Origin: Bacteroidales bacterium UBA1458
Lineage (GTDB): Bacteria; Bacteroidota; Bacteroidia; Bacteroidales; VadinHA17
Length of the DNA: 6,765 nt
Direction of reading: 5' to 3'
NCBI GenBank assembly: GCA_002325785.1
Contig: DCSU01000130.1
Location: 1 to 6,765 of the forward strand
Position 1 is the stretch's first letter. Every line of letters begins with the position of its first letter. Under the pieces are notes generated by a model. It was not told the DNA's origin, did not search any database, and was given only the letters and a program-made list of their open reading frames with translations. This document shows positions 1 to 4,293 of this stretch, piece after piece. The translations under genes were made by a program, and so were the position numbers.

Positions 1-255
1 CGACTGAAGATACCAGCCGGCTCGGTGGGCATCGCCGGCGAACAGACAGGCATCTACCCCCTCGAAAGTCCAGGCGGATGGCAGCTGATAGGGCGCACGC
101 CCTTGCGACTGTTCAACCCTGACACCCGGCCGGAGTTCCTCTTTTCGGCCGGCGATTACATCCGGTTTTATCCTGTGGATCAGGATGAGTTTATCCGGAT
201 AGCCGCGGCGGTGGCTGAAGGCACTTATCATGTCAGCCGAACCCCGAAGGAATGA
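1..255 (+). CDS. pxpB: 5-oxoprolinase subunit PxpB (KipI family), C-terminal part
   Basis: This is the last 84 residues of a PxpB/KipI (allophanate hydrolase subunit 1-like) protein; the start lies left of the window. PxpB works with PxpA and PxpC in the ATP-dependent cytosolic opening of 5-oxoproline to glutamate. The diagnostic stretch is readable at once: PAGSVGIAGEQTGIYP followed by ESPGGWQLIGRTPL, which is the conserved C-terminal signature of the family, then FLFSAGDYIRFYPV and a short tail. Full-length members have roughly 230 to 250 residues, so about a third is present and no damage is visible. Its TGA stop overlaps the ATG of pxpC (ATGA), so the two are almost certainly translationally coupled. 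The related Bacillus KipI is an inhibitor of a sporulation kinase, but the pxpC neighbour and current family knowledge favour the 5-oxoprolinase role. Confidence 0.93.
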   Translation, partial: RLKIPAGSVGIAGEQTGIYPLESPGGWQLIGRTPLRLFNPDTRPEFLFSAGDYIRFYPVDQDEFIRIAAAVAEGTYHVSRTPKE

Positions 256-1292
256 CTATGGCTGCAGTGATCGTACATATGGCAGGATTGCTTACCACGG
301 TGCAGGACAGGGGGAGGTACGGGTATCAGAGGTATGGCATGCCCGTTTCCGGCGCCATGGACACCTTCTCCCTCGAGCTGGCCAACCTGCTGGTGGGCAA
401 CGAGCCCGGTGATGCCTGCCTGGAGGCGACCATCATCGGGCCGGAGCTTGAGTTTACCGGCGCAACCTGGGTTGCAATCACCGGCGCCGACATGGACCCC
501 CACCTCAACGGTCAGGGCATTCCGATGAACACCGCCGTAAATGTGAAGCCCGGTGACAAGCTCGGGTTCAGAGGACTGAAGAGTGGCTGCAGAACATACA
601 TTGCTTTTGCAAGAGGAATAGCTGTCCCGCCTGTTATGGGCAGCCGGTCGACCTACCTTAGGGCAGGCATCGGCGGTCACCAGGGCAGGGCCCTCATTCA
701 GGGCGACGAACTACCATTAGGTACGGGAAATGCCCTTAACCAGGGTTATAAGCAGTCGCCGGGTGTAGCCGGTACTCTCCTTCCGGGCGACAGACTTCCT
801 TTTGGCAAAACCGGGACGGACACTCGTCTCAAAAAGGTTCCTGATGACCTCATTCCAGAGTACAAGCACGAACAGACCATCCGGATCATCCCAGGTCCCG
901 AAGCCCATTATTTTGAACTGGCCGGATTACGTAGCTTTCTATCGACGGAGTATACGGTCACCGCCCAAAGTGACCGTATGGGCTACCGGCTGTCAGGCGA
1001 GCCTATAATGCATAAGGAAGGCATGTCCGGCATCATCTCCGCAGGTGTCTCGGAGGGCACAATTCAGGTCCCCGGCAGCGGTCAGCCAATAATCTTAATG
1101 GCTGACCGCCAGACCTCCGGAGGCTATGCCCGCATAGCAAATGTCATCACCGCAGACCTTACCCTCCTCGCCCAGATGCGGCCCGGCGACACAATCCGTT
1201 TCATGGAGACAATCCTTGACCATGCCCGTCAGCTTTATATTGACAGGCACAAATTGATGATTATTACCCAATTATGGCAAAATAAATATTAA
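252..1292 (+). CDS. pxpC: 5-oxoprolinase subunit PxpC (KipA family)
   Basis: A complete 346-residue PxpC/KipA (biotin-dependent carboxyltransferase-like, allophanate hydrolase subunit 2) protein, of normal or slightly long length. The N-terminal signature is clear: LLTTVQDRGRYGYQRYGMP then SGAMD (about residues 13 to 37), followed by ANLLVGN. Further landmarks are SRSTYLRAGIGGHQGRAL (about 130 to 148), RIIPGPEAHYF (about 211 to 221), the segment SDRMGYRLSG (about 240), EGTIQVPGSGQPIILMADRQTSGGYARI in outline (about 268 to 296) and LRPGDTIRF-like MRPGDTIRF. The start at 252 is supported by the four-base overlap with pxpB and by the expected position of the first beta strand. The C-terminal 30 residues, rich in H, R and I, are poorly conserved. 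PxpC pairs with PxpB to supply the ATP-dependent part of 5-oxoprolinase; pxpA is not in the window. Base composition is visibly GC-richer than the region that follows. Confidence 0.95.
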   Translation: MTMAAVIVHMAGLLTTVQDRGRYGYQRYGMPVSGAMDTFSLELANLLVGNEPGDACLEATIIGPELEFTGATWVAITGADMDPHLNGQGIPMNTAVNVKPGDKLGFRGLKSGCRTYIAFARGIAVPPVMGSRSTYLRAGIGGHQGRALIQGDELPLGTGNALNQGYKQSPGVAGTLLPGDRLPFGKTGTDTRLKKVPDDLIPEYKHEQTIRIIPGPEAHYFELAGLRSFLSTEYTVTAQSDRMGYRLSGEPIMHKEGMSGIISAGVSEGTIQVPGSGQPIILMADRQTSGGYARIANVITADLTLLAQMRPGDTIRFMETILDHARQLYIDRHKLMIITQLWQNKY

Positions 1293-1320
1293 AACCACTC
1301 ATTAATTGACTGATTTTATA

Positions 1321-1328
1321 TAAATTTG
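1321..1328 (+). promoter_or_regulatory. Bacteroidetes-type -7 promoter element
   Basis: TAAATTTG is an exact match to the Bacteroidetes -7 consensus TAnnTTTG. It lies 20 bases upstream of the ATG of the truncated ATPase fragment at 1349. No convincing TTTG -33 element is seen at the usual 19 to 21 base spacing. It probably belonged to the ATPase gene before truncation. Confidence 0.45.
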
Positions 1329-1348
1329 GTCAATATTATGACGCCATT

Positions 1349-1465
1349 ATGAAATATATCGATAGGGAAATATTGCCGGTTGTCCTGAAAAAGTTGCAGC
1401 CAAATAAGGTAGTTGTAATATCAGGAGCCCGGAGAACCGGGACCTATTCACATTGGCTCGACTGA
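1349..1465 (+). pseudogene. AAA_14-type ATPase, N-terminal remnant cut in the Walker A motif
   Basis: A 38-codon reading frame too short for normal gene calling. It begins MKYIDREILPVVLKKL and continues VVVISGARRTG, which is the typical N-terminus of the AAA_14/DUF4143 ATPases common in Bacteroidetes and archaea. In that family the next residues are K-T of the Walker A (GARRTGKT). Here the match stops exactly after the glycine: the frame continues T-Y-S-H-W-L-D and ends at TGA. Full-length members are about 380 to 420 residues, so over 90 percent is missing and the nucleotide-binding lysine is absent. A TAnnTTTG element lies just upstream. I see no continuation of the ATPase in the following sequence, which switches to a minus-strand ankyrin remnant by about position 1481. 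Identification rests on recognising the motif by eye. Confidence 0.7.
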
Positions 1466-1480
1466 TCATTGCTCAAAGTA

Positions 1481-1675
1481 TTACGGTGGCGTCTGACCCA
1501 GATACTCACCCTCCATCAGTGGAAACTGCATCGGCTTCTGGTCAGTGTCTTTTTTAATCAGGAATTCCTTTGATTGTATATGGCCGAATTCTTCAGCCAC
1601 ATTAAAAGCTGTTTGCCCCATCAGGTTCCTGACATTAAGATCAGTACCTCGGTTATTGAAGAGCTGAGAGCACAA
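1481..1675 (-). pseudogene. Ankyrin-repeat protein fragment
   Basis: A 64-codon open stretch on the minus strand. It contains an ankyrin-like unit, LFNNRGTDLNVRNLMGQTAF followed by NVAEEFGHIQSKEFLIKK, matching the ankyrin pattern GADxNxxxxxGxTxLxxAxxxGHxxxxxxL. After it comes PMQFPLMEGEYLGQTPP and then a TAA stop. In Bacteroidetes this kind of ankyrin end is followed by a longer region (GQTPPG and then a beta-propeller-like domain), so the protein appears cut at its C-terminal side. There is no credible start: the only available one is TTG at 1675, and the frame runs on upstream without clear homology. I read it as an internal fragment of a larger gene, not a functional small protein. It could still be expressed if fused, which cannot be decided here. 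Confidence 0.55.
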
Positions 1676-1749
1676 GCCAGATTTTAAGCCATATCTCTTC
1701 CTCCGGCACCAGGAAATTGAACTGATTTTCGTGGATACAACACCATCTG

Positions 1750-1941
1750 TCAGAACAGAAGTGACAGGCAGGTAAGGCCGCCGTCCATCTTTCTGAACTC
1801 CGACATTTCAAGTTCGATAATATTGTAACCGAGCTCCTATCTTCATTTTCGATTTCGGAAATCCGGTTGCCCAAGGTTTGATGTGGTTATCCCTCCGGCG
1901 AAGTTCCTGCCCGGCCTCCTGACTATTGCTTTTGTATACAC
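1750..1941 (-). pseudogene. Dimethylarginine dimethylaminohydrolase (DDAH), internally deleted
   Basis: Both ends of a DDAH/amidinotransferase-family gene are present in order on the minus strand, with the middle missing. The N-terminal piece, from a possible GTG start at 1941, reads VYTKAIVRRPGRNF, then AGGITTSNLGQPDF, and hits TGA at 1845 to 1843. The C-terminal piece, in another frame from about 1836, reads ELGYNIIELEMSEFRKMDGG and LTCLSLLF, ending at TGA 1752 to 1750. Intact family members are about 250 residues, begin with the same TKAIVRxPGxNFxxGITT motif and end SEFRKxDGGLSCLSLRF. About 200 codons, including the catalytic His and most of the substrate site, have therefore been removed, with the junction between about 1858 and 1836. 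The gene cannot make an active enzyme. A TAnnTTTG element survives upstream at 1983 to 1976 on the same strand. Confidence 0.78.
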
Positions 1942-1975
1942 TTTTGGAAACAGTAGTTTTTCTGTTTGTCACAAT

Positions 1976-1983
1976 CAAAATTA
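1976..1983 (-). promoter_or_regulatory. Relict -7 promoter element of the DDAH pseudogene
   Basis: On the minus strand this reads TAATTTTG, matching TAnnTTTG, about 34 bases upstream of the probable GTG start at 1941. It diverges from the higBA promoter on the plus strand. No clear -33 TTTG is visible, so the call is tentative. Confidence 0.35.
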
Positions 1984-2003
1984 ATAATAAAATCGAAGGA
2001 TTG

Positions 2004-2033
2004 TTCCCGTTTTGGGAATTTTTTTTATCTTTG
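2004..2033 (+). promoter_or_regulatory. higBA promoter with overlapping palindrome (candidate operator)
   Basis: TATCTTTG at 2026 to 2033 matches the -7 consensus TAnnTTTG and lies 18 bases before the higB ATG. Directly upstream is the inverted repeat TTCCC-GTTTT-GGGAA (2004 to 2018) followed by eight T residues. The placement, abutting the -7 element, suits an operator bound by HigA, since type II antitoxins of this class repress their own operon. The five-base-pair stem plus T-run could alternatively work as a weak terminator shielding higBA from leftward read-in. Confidence 0.5.
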
Positions 2034-2051
2034 CCCGAGATAACAAAATTA

Positions 2052-2348
2052 ATGGAGCGGATCTTTGCAAAAAGTACTCTGAGACAGTTTTGGGAAAAAC
2101 ACCCGGATACTGAACAGTACTTAAAGACATGGTACGACACGGCTATGAACTCAGACTGGAAAACGCCCAATGATGTGAAGAAGACTTATGCAAATGCCAG
2201 TATACTAAGAGACAGCAGGATTGTTTTTAACATTAAGGGCAATTCCTACAGGTTAATTGCAAAATTCAACCTTGAGAAACAATGGATCTTTATCAGGTTT
2301 ATTGGTTCTCATGCTGATTATGCTAAAATTGATGCACCCACGATTTAA
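2052..2348 (+). CDS. higB: HigB family type II toxin (mRNA interferase)
   Basis: A 98-residue protein of the HigB-type toxin family (PF09907-like, RelE superfamily). Such toxins cleave mRNA, usually in a ribosome-dependent way, and are neutralised by HigA. The sequence starts MERIFAKSTLRQFWEKHPD, matches the family start (RIFARSTLRxFWExHPD), continues with TWYDTA and WKTPNDVKKTYANASIL, then a central beta-sheet block RIVFNIKGNSYRLIAKF and the C-terminal FIRFIGSHADYAKID, where family members have F-x-G-T/S-H-x-x-Y. Size is typical and no damage is seen. An in-frame ATG exists 42 codons upstream at 1926, but that extension overlaps the promoter and palindrome and is not family-like, so 2052 is chosen. 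It is 10 bases upstream of higA and shares its promoter. The toxin-before-antitoxin order is the hallmark of hig loci. Confidence 0.92.
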   Translation: MERIFAKSTLRQFWEKHPDTEQYLKTWYDTAMNSDWKTPNDVKKTYANASILRDSRIVFNIKGNSYRLIAKFNLEKQWIFIRFIGSHADYAKIDAPTI

Positions 2349-2358
2349 GAATAATACA

Positions 2359-2727
2359 ATGAATATAAAACCGATTAAAACTGAAGCAGATTACCGGAAA
2401 GCTCTTGAGAGACTTGAGGAAATCTTTGATTCCAGAATGGGTACACCCGAAAGTGACGAGGCGGATATTCTTGGATTACTGGTTGACGAATACGAAAAGA
2501 AACACTATCATATCGATGCCCCGGATCCGATTGAGGCGATCAAGATCAGGATGGAAGAATTGAAGCTCAAACAGGTTGACCTTGCTGATGTTATTGGAGG
2601 GAAAAACAGGGTTTCTGAGGTCCTTAATCGCAAACGCAAATTGACCCTTGAGATGATTCGCAATCTTACCAGGAGATTAAACCTTTCACCCGGACTATTA
2701 ATCCGGGACTACAAACTAACCGGATAA
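2359..2727 (+). CDS. higA: HigA family antitoxin, XRE-type helix-turn-helix
   Basis: A 122-residue antitoxin partner of the preceding toxin. The N-terminal half (about residues 1 to 60) is the acidic, helical Bacteroidetes/Proteobacteria HigA extension: PIKTEADYRKALERLEEIF, then DEADILGLLVDEYEKKHY and the signature IDAPDPIEAIKIRMEE. The C-terminal half (about 60 to 118) is a XRE/Cro helix-turn-helix: KLKQVDLADVIGGKNRVSEV then LNRKRKLTLEMIRNLTRRLN. Family knowledge says it binds and inhibits HigB and represses the operon, probably at the palindrome at 2004 to 2018. The start at 2359 is preferred to an upstream in-frame start inside higB, because the family begins at about this Met. The last codons contain a perfect inverted repeat, CCCGGA-7 nt-TCCGGG (2689 to 2707). 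Length and motifs look intact. Confidence 0.93.
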   Translation: MNIKPIKTEADYRKALERLEEIFDSRMGTPESDEADILGLLVDEYEKKHYHIDAPDPIEAIKIRMEELKLKQVDLADVIGGKNRVSEVLNRKRKLTLEMIRNLTRRLNLSPGLLIRDYKLTG

Positions 2728-2753
2728 AATTAGTCATTTGATTAATAGTGAGT

Positions 2754-2846
2754 GCCCGGTGCTGTCGTCGGGGAACACATCTTGTCCCGATAAAAATCGG
2801 GACACTGGCCGGATGGGATTCAGATAACCCGACAGCTACCTGGGGC
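2754..2846. repeat. Nested inverted repeat downstream of higA
   Basis: Three levels of symmetry are nested. The core is a perfect hairpin, TGTCCCGAT-AAAA-ATCGGGACA (2783 to 2804; nine base pairs). Around it, GCTGTCG (2761 to 2767) pairs with CGACAGC (2830 to 2836). Outside that, GCCCGGT (2754 to 2760) can pair with ACC (2838 to 2840) and GGGC (2843 to 2846) with small bulges. There is no T-run after the core, so a simple intrinsic terminator is unlikely. The hairpin resembles short GTCCCGAT/ATCGGGAC palindromes seen repeatedly in Bacteroidetes genomes, but copy number cannot be tested here. It might be a REP or MITE-like element, a bidirectional transcript end, or a scar at an insertion site. 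Confidence 0.5.
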
Positions 2847-3126
2847 GGTTTGCTTGGGTTTATGTCAGGCAAAGACGGTAGTTGAAAGGGCTTTCAGTAA
2901 AGAATTCTCAAATCGTTTTAATATCCACAGAACAAGAGTTGGATTTGCAAATGACGGGATTGACACCTTTGAGAATATGGCACAAAAAGGCATATGGATT
3001 ATTGACAGGGTGGTTCAGGAAGAGATGAAAGGCGGTGTCGATCTGAAGAACAATTTGTGGTACATACCTATGACAAACAGTGTTGTAAACGGGATGGGGA
3101 AAAATTCAAAGCGTCGTAACTTTTGA
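2794..3126 (+). CDS. Unrecognised ORF, probably a gene fragment
   Basis: An open frame of about 110 codons (after a stop at 2791) with no good ATG near its 5' end; TTG at 2854 is the only plausible early start, giving 90 residues. The middle has a protein-like composition: KTVVERAFSKEFSNRFNIH, then DGIDTFENMAQKGIWIIDRV and VQEEMKGGVDLKNN, a mixed helix/strand pattern with W and charged residues in plausible positions. The end (GMGKNSKRRNF) is basic. I do not recognise the family. There is no signal peptide, membrane segment or obvious catalytic motif. Lack of a start, the adjacent inverted repeat that overlaps its 5' part, and the number of truncated genes nearby suggest the 3' part of a gene whose front was lost. 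Codon pattern supports coding in this frame only loosely. Confidence 0.35.
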   Translation, partial: KSGHWPDGIQITRQLPGAVCLGLCQAKTVVERAFSKEFSNRFNIHRTRVGFANDGIDTFENMAQKGIWIIDRVVQEEMKGGVDLKNNLWYIPMTNSVVNGMGKNSKRRNF

Positions 3127-3184
3127 ATATTATGATAAGGTATAACGAGTTCCAGCGTTCCTGCTGACAGATATACTTTTTGTG

Positions 3185-3192
3185 TAAATTTG
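3185..3192 (+). promoter_or_regulatory. -7 promoter element very close to the nucleotidyltransferase start
   Basis: TAAATTTG matches TAnnTTTG exactly and ends only four bases before the ATG at 3197. With the usual spacing, transcription would begin at or near the ATG, giving a leaderless or nearly leaderless mRNA. No TTTG is seen 19 to 21 bases upstream. Confidence 0.45.
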
Positions 3193-3196
3193 CAGT

Positions 3197-3529
3197 ATGC
3201 ATAAAAGGACTGAAAATATAACCGGACGAATACGAAATGAAATAAAAAGTATTGATCCGACTGCACAGGTTATCCTCTTTGGTTCCCGTGCCCGGGGGGA
3301 TGCCAGACAAGATTCGGACTGGGATATTCTTATTCTTATAAAAGACACAGTTACAACTGAAATTGAAAGATCGTTCCGATACAGGTTATTCGACCTTGAA
3401 CTTGAAACCGGAGAGGTATTTTCCACATTTGTTTATAATACAGACACTTGGAATAAGAAACATAAAGTGACCCCATTTTACAGGAGCATAAAACAAGAGG
3501 GAGTTCTCTTATATCCCATACAGGGATAA
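3197..3529 (+). CDS. MNT-type nucleotidyltransferase-domain protein (MntA-like antitoxin)
   Basis: A 110-residue minimal nucleotidyltransferase. The signature is complete: VILFGSRARGDARQDSDWDI, with G29-S30 of the GSx10DxD motif and metal-binding D41 and D43. A C-terminal beta/alpha part follows (LFDLELETGEVFSTFVYN, then TPFYRSIKQEGVLLYP), giving the usual length for the MNT member of a HEPN-MNT pair. Known MntA antitoxins AMPylate or otherwise neutralise the HEPN RNase toxin HepT. The catalytic residues appear intact, so the protein could be active. Its natural partner is represented only by the truncated HEPN remnant that begins two bases after its stop. A TAnnTTTG element sits just before the ATG. 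An orphan role modifying another target is possible. No downstream in-frame ATG within the first 100 codons would keep the motif, which supports this start. Confidence 0.85.
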   Translation: MHKRTENITGRIRNEIKSIDPTAQVILFGSRARGDARQDSDWDILILIKDTVTTEIERSFRYRLFDLELETGEVFSTFVYNTDTWNKKHKVTPFYRSIKQEGVLLYPIQG

Positions 3530-3531
3530 AG

Positions 3532-3729
3532 CATCAATTTGGGCTACACTTCATTAAACCTGGATTAATTGATAAATCCGCGGCTGAAATTTACATCGAC
3601 CTTTTTGACTACAGGCAAGCTGGTGACTATGCTGACTTCGTGGATTTCGATAAGGAAAAGACATTACCGTTAATTCCAAGGACAGAAATCCTTCTGATCA
3701 AAATTGAGGAGTTAATAAAAGAGAAATAA
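3532..3729 (+). pseudogene. HEPN-domain toxin, N-terminally truncated
   Basis: In a different frame from the upstream gene, right after its stop, is the C-terminal half of a HEPN protein: HQFGLHFIKPGLI, then SAAEIYIDLFDYRQAGDYAD and FVDFDKEKTLPLIPRTEIL, ending LLIKIEELIKEK and TAA at 3727. It matches the family pattern (F-x-x-H-F-V/I-K-x-G followed by LFDxRQxGDYxDF), in which intact proteins have about 125 to 140 residues. Only 65 codons are present, with no ATG in frame, so roughly the first 60 to 70 residues, including the helices with the conserved Asn/Arg-Tyr-Tyr region, have been deleted. The break lies exactly at the junction with the nucleotidyltransferase gene (about 3527 to 3535). 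The antitoxin has thus survived while its probable toxin is dead. A perfect palindrome, ACCGATCGGT, follows at 3731 to 3740. Confidence 0.75.
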
Positions 3730-3799
3730 AACCGATCGGTAAATCAAAAGTACTGGACCCTTCCCGCTGCTGCTGTAATCCATAGATAGGCTTTAACTG

Positions 3800-4144
3800 C
3801 TAGTACATCAGGTGGATCTTCTCCTTATTAATCCACCCGGATTGGTTCTCATACTCTACAAAATATATTTTCAGGTCGGCCTGGTTTTCGTACTCCACAA
3901 AATATATTTTCTTCTTTGCCTGGTTGGCATAATCGGTAAAGTACCATTTTCCGTTGTTCTCGCCAGCCTGGTTCTCATACTTCACCTTGTAAACCTTCAG
4001 GTCGGCCTGGTTCTCGTATTTCACCACATAGACCTTGACATCCGCCTGGTTCTCATACTGGACGCTGAATACCTTCTGTGCCGATGCCGTGACGGAGACC
4101 GCCAGCAGCATCAGGAGGACGGAAACGTAGTAGAACTTTTTCAT
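3800..4144 (-). CDS. Secreted tandem-repeat protein, DUF6150-like
   Basis: A 114-residue protein on the minus strand. Residues 1 to 22 form a clear signal peptide (MKKFYYVSVLLMLLAVSVTA, then SA before Q23; an AxA-type cleavage site). The mature part is six copies of a 13-residue unit with consensus VYxVxYENQADLK, with tyrosines at 30, 43, 56, 72, 85 and 98. The fourth unit is offset by a three-residue insert (GENNGKWYFTDYANQAKKK) and the C-terminus is GWINKEKIHLMY. I recognise this as the small DUF6150 family of Bacteroidetes; its function is unknown. The regular hydrophobic/aromatic alternation suggests stacked short beta strands of a solenoid or small barrel in the periplasm or outside the cell. 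An ATG four codons upstream (4156) is possible, but 4144 starts exactly at the MKK of the signal peptide. It is divergent from the Fic gene, and their shared spacer holds TGCGGAGA-type sites. Confidence 0.82.
   Translation of the reverse strand: MKKFYYVSVLLMLLAVSVTASAQKVFSVQYENQADVKVYVVKYENQADLKVYKVKYENQAGENNGKWYFTDYANQAKKKIYFVEYENQADLKIYFVEYENQSGWINKEKIHLMY
3818..4072 (-). repeat. Six tandem 39-bp coding repeats
   Basis: The DUF6150-like coding sequence repeats with a 39-base period (48 in the unit with the insert). The best-conserved DNA is TAC TCY ACA AAA TAT ATT (plus strand), present at 3852 and 3891 with one mismatch over about 21 bases. Other units differ more at the DNA than at the protein level, which suggests old duplications kept by selection on the protein, with one recent duplication or conversion. 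Confidence 0.7.
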
Positions 4145-4206
4145 CGCATTATTCATTTGGACGTTACTGATGTTACAGGGTCAAATTTCGTGCTAAAAAT
4201 ACCGCT

Positions 4207-4214
4207 TCTCCGCA
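4207..4214 (-). promoter_or_regulatory. Isolated TGCGGAGA half-site upstream of the DUF6150-like gene
   Basis: On the minus strand this reads TGCGGAGA, the same octamer as in the Fic operator array. It lies about 62 bases upstream of the DUF6150-like ATG at 4144 and 17 bases upstream of a weak -7-like GAAATTTG (4189 to 4182). It suggests that the divergent gene may share the regulator, but one half-site is weak evidence. Confidence 0.35.
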
Positions 4215-4229
4215 TCATTGAGACAACGC

Positions 4230-4245
4230 CTGACCGGCAGGTCAG
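4230..4245. repeat. Short inverted repeat CTGACC-GGCA-GGTCAG
   Basis: A perfect six-base-pair inverted repeat with a four-base loop in the divergent spacer between the DUF6150-like gene and the Fic gene. No T-run follows on either strand, so it is not a convincing terminator. Its role is unknown. Confidence 0.35.
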
Positions 4246-4293
4246 CAGCGAGCCTCTCTTATCGTTCCCTTTCCACTGCTTTTACGAATTGAA

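Noticed and set aside
228..680. 150-codon minus-strand ORF opposite pxpC
   Set aside because: It is a shadow of the strongly supported pxpC frame in GC-rich DNA and has no recognisable protein pattern.
1653..1874. Minus-strand ORF beginning MGNRISEIENEDRSS
   Set aside because: It is an out-of-frame reading across the DDAH remnant; the family-like residues are in the other two frames.
1926..2051. N-terminal extension of higB from the ATG at 1926
   Set aside because: It would run through the palindrome and the -7 element, and the family start matches the Met at 2052.
2689..2707. Inverted repeat CCCGGA/TCCGGG at the end of higA as an attenuator
   Set aside because: It lies within the coding sequence, has only six pairs, and no regulatory partner sequence is seen.
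2783..2804. Hairpin as the intrinsic terminator of higBA
   Set aside because: No T-run follows on either strand, so only a general inverted repeat is claimed.
3130..3426. Minus-strand ORFs opposite the nucleotidyltransferase
   Set aside because: They are shadows of the plus-strand GS/DxD gene without any domain pattern.
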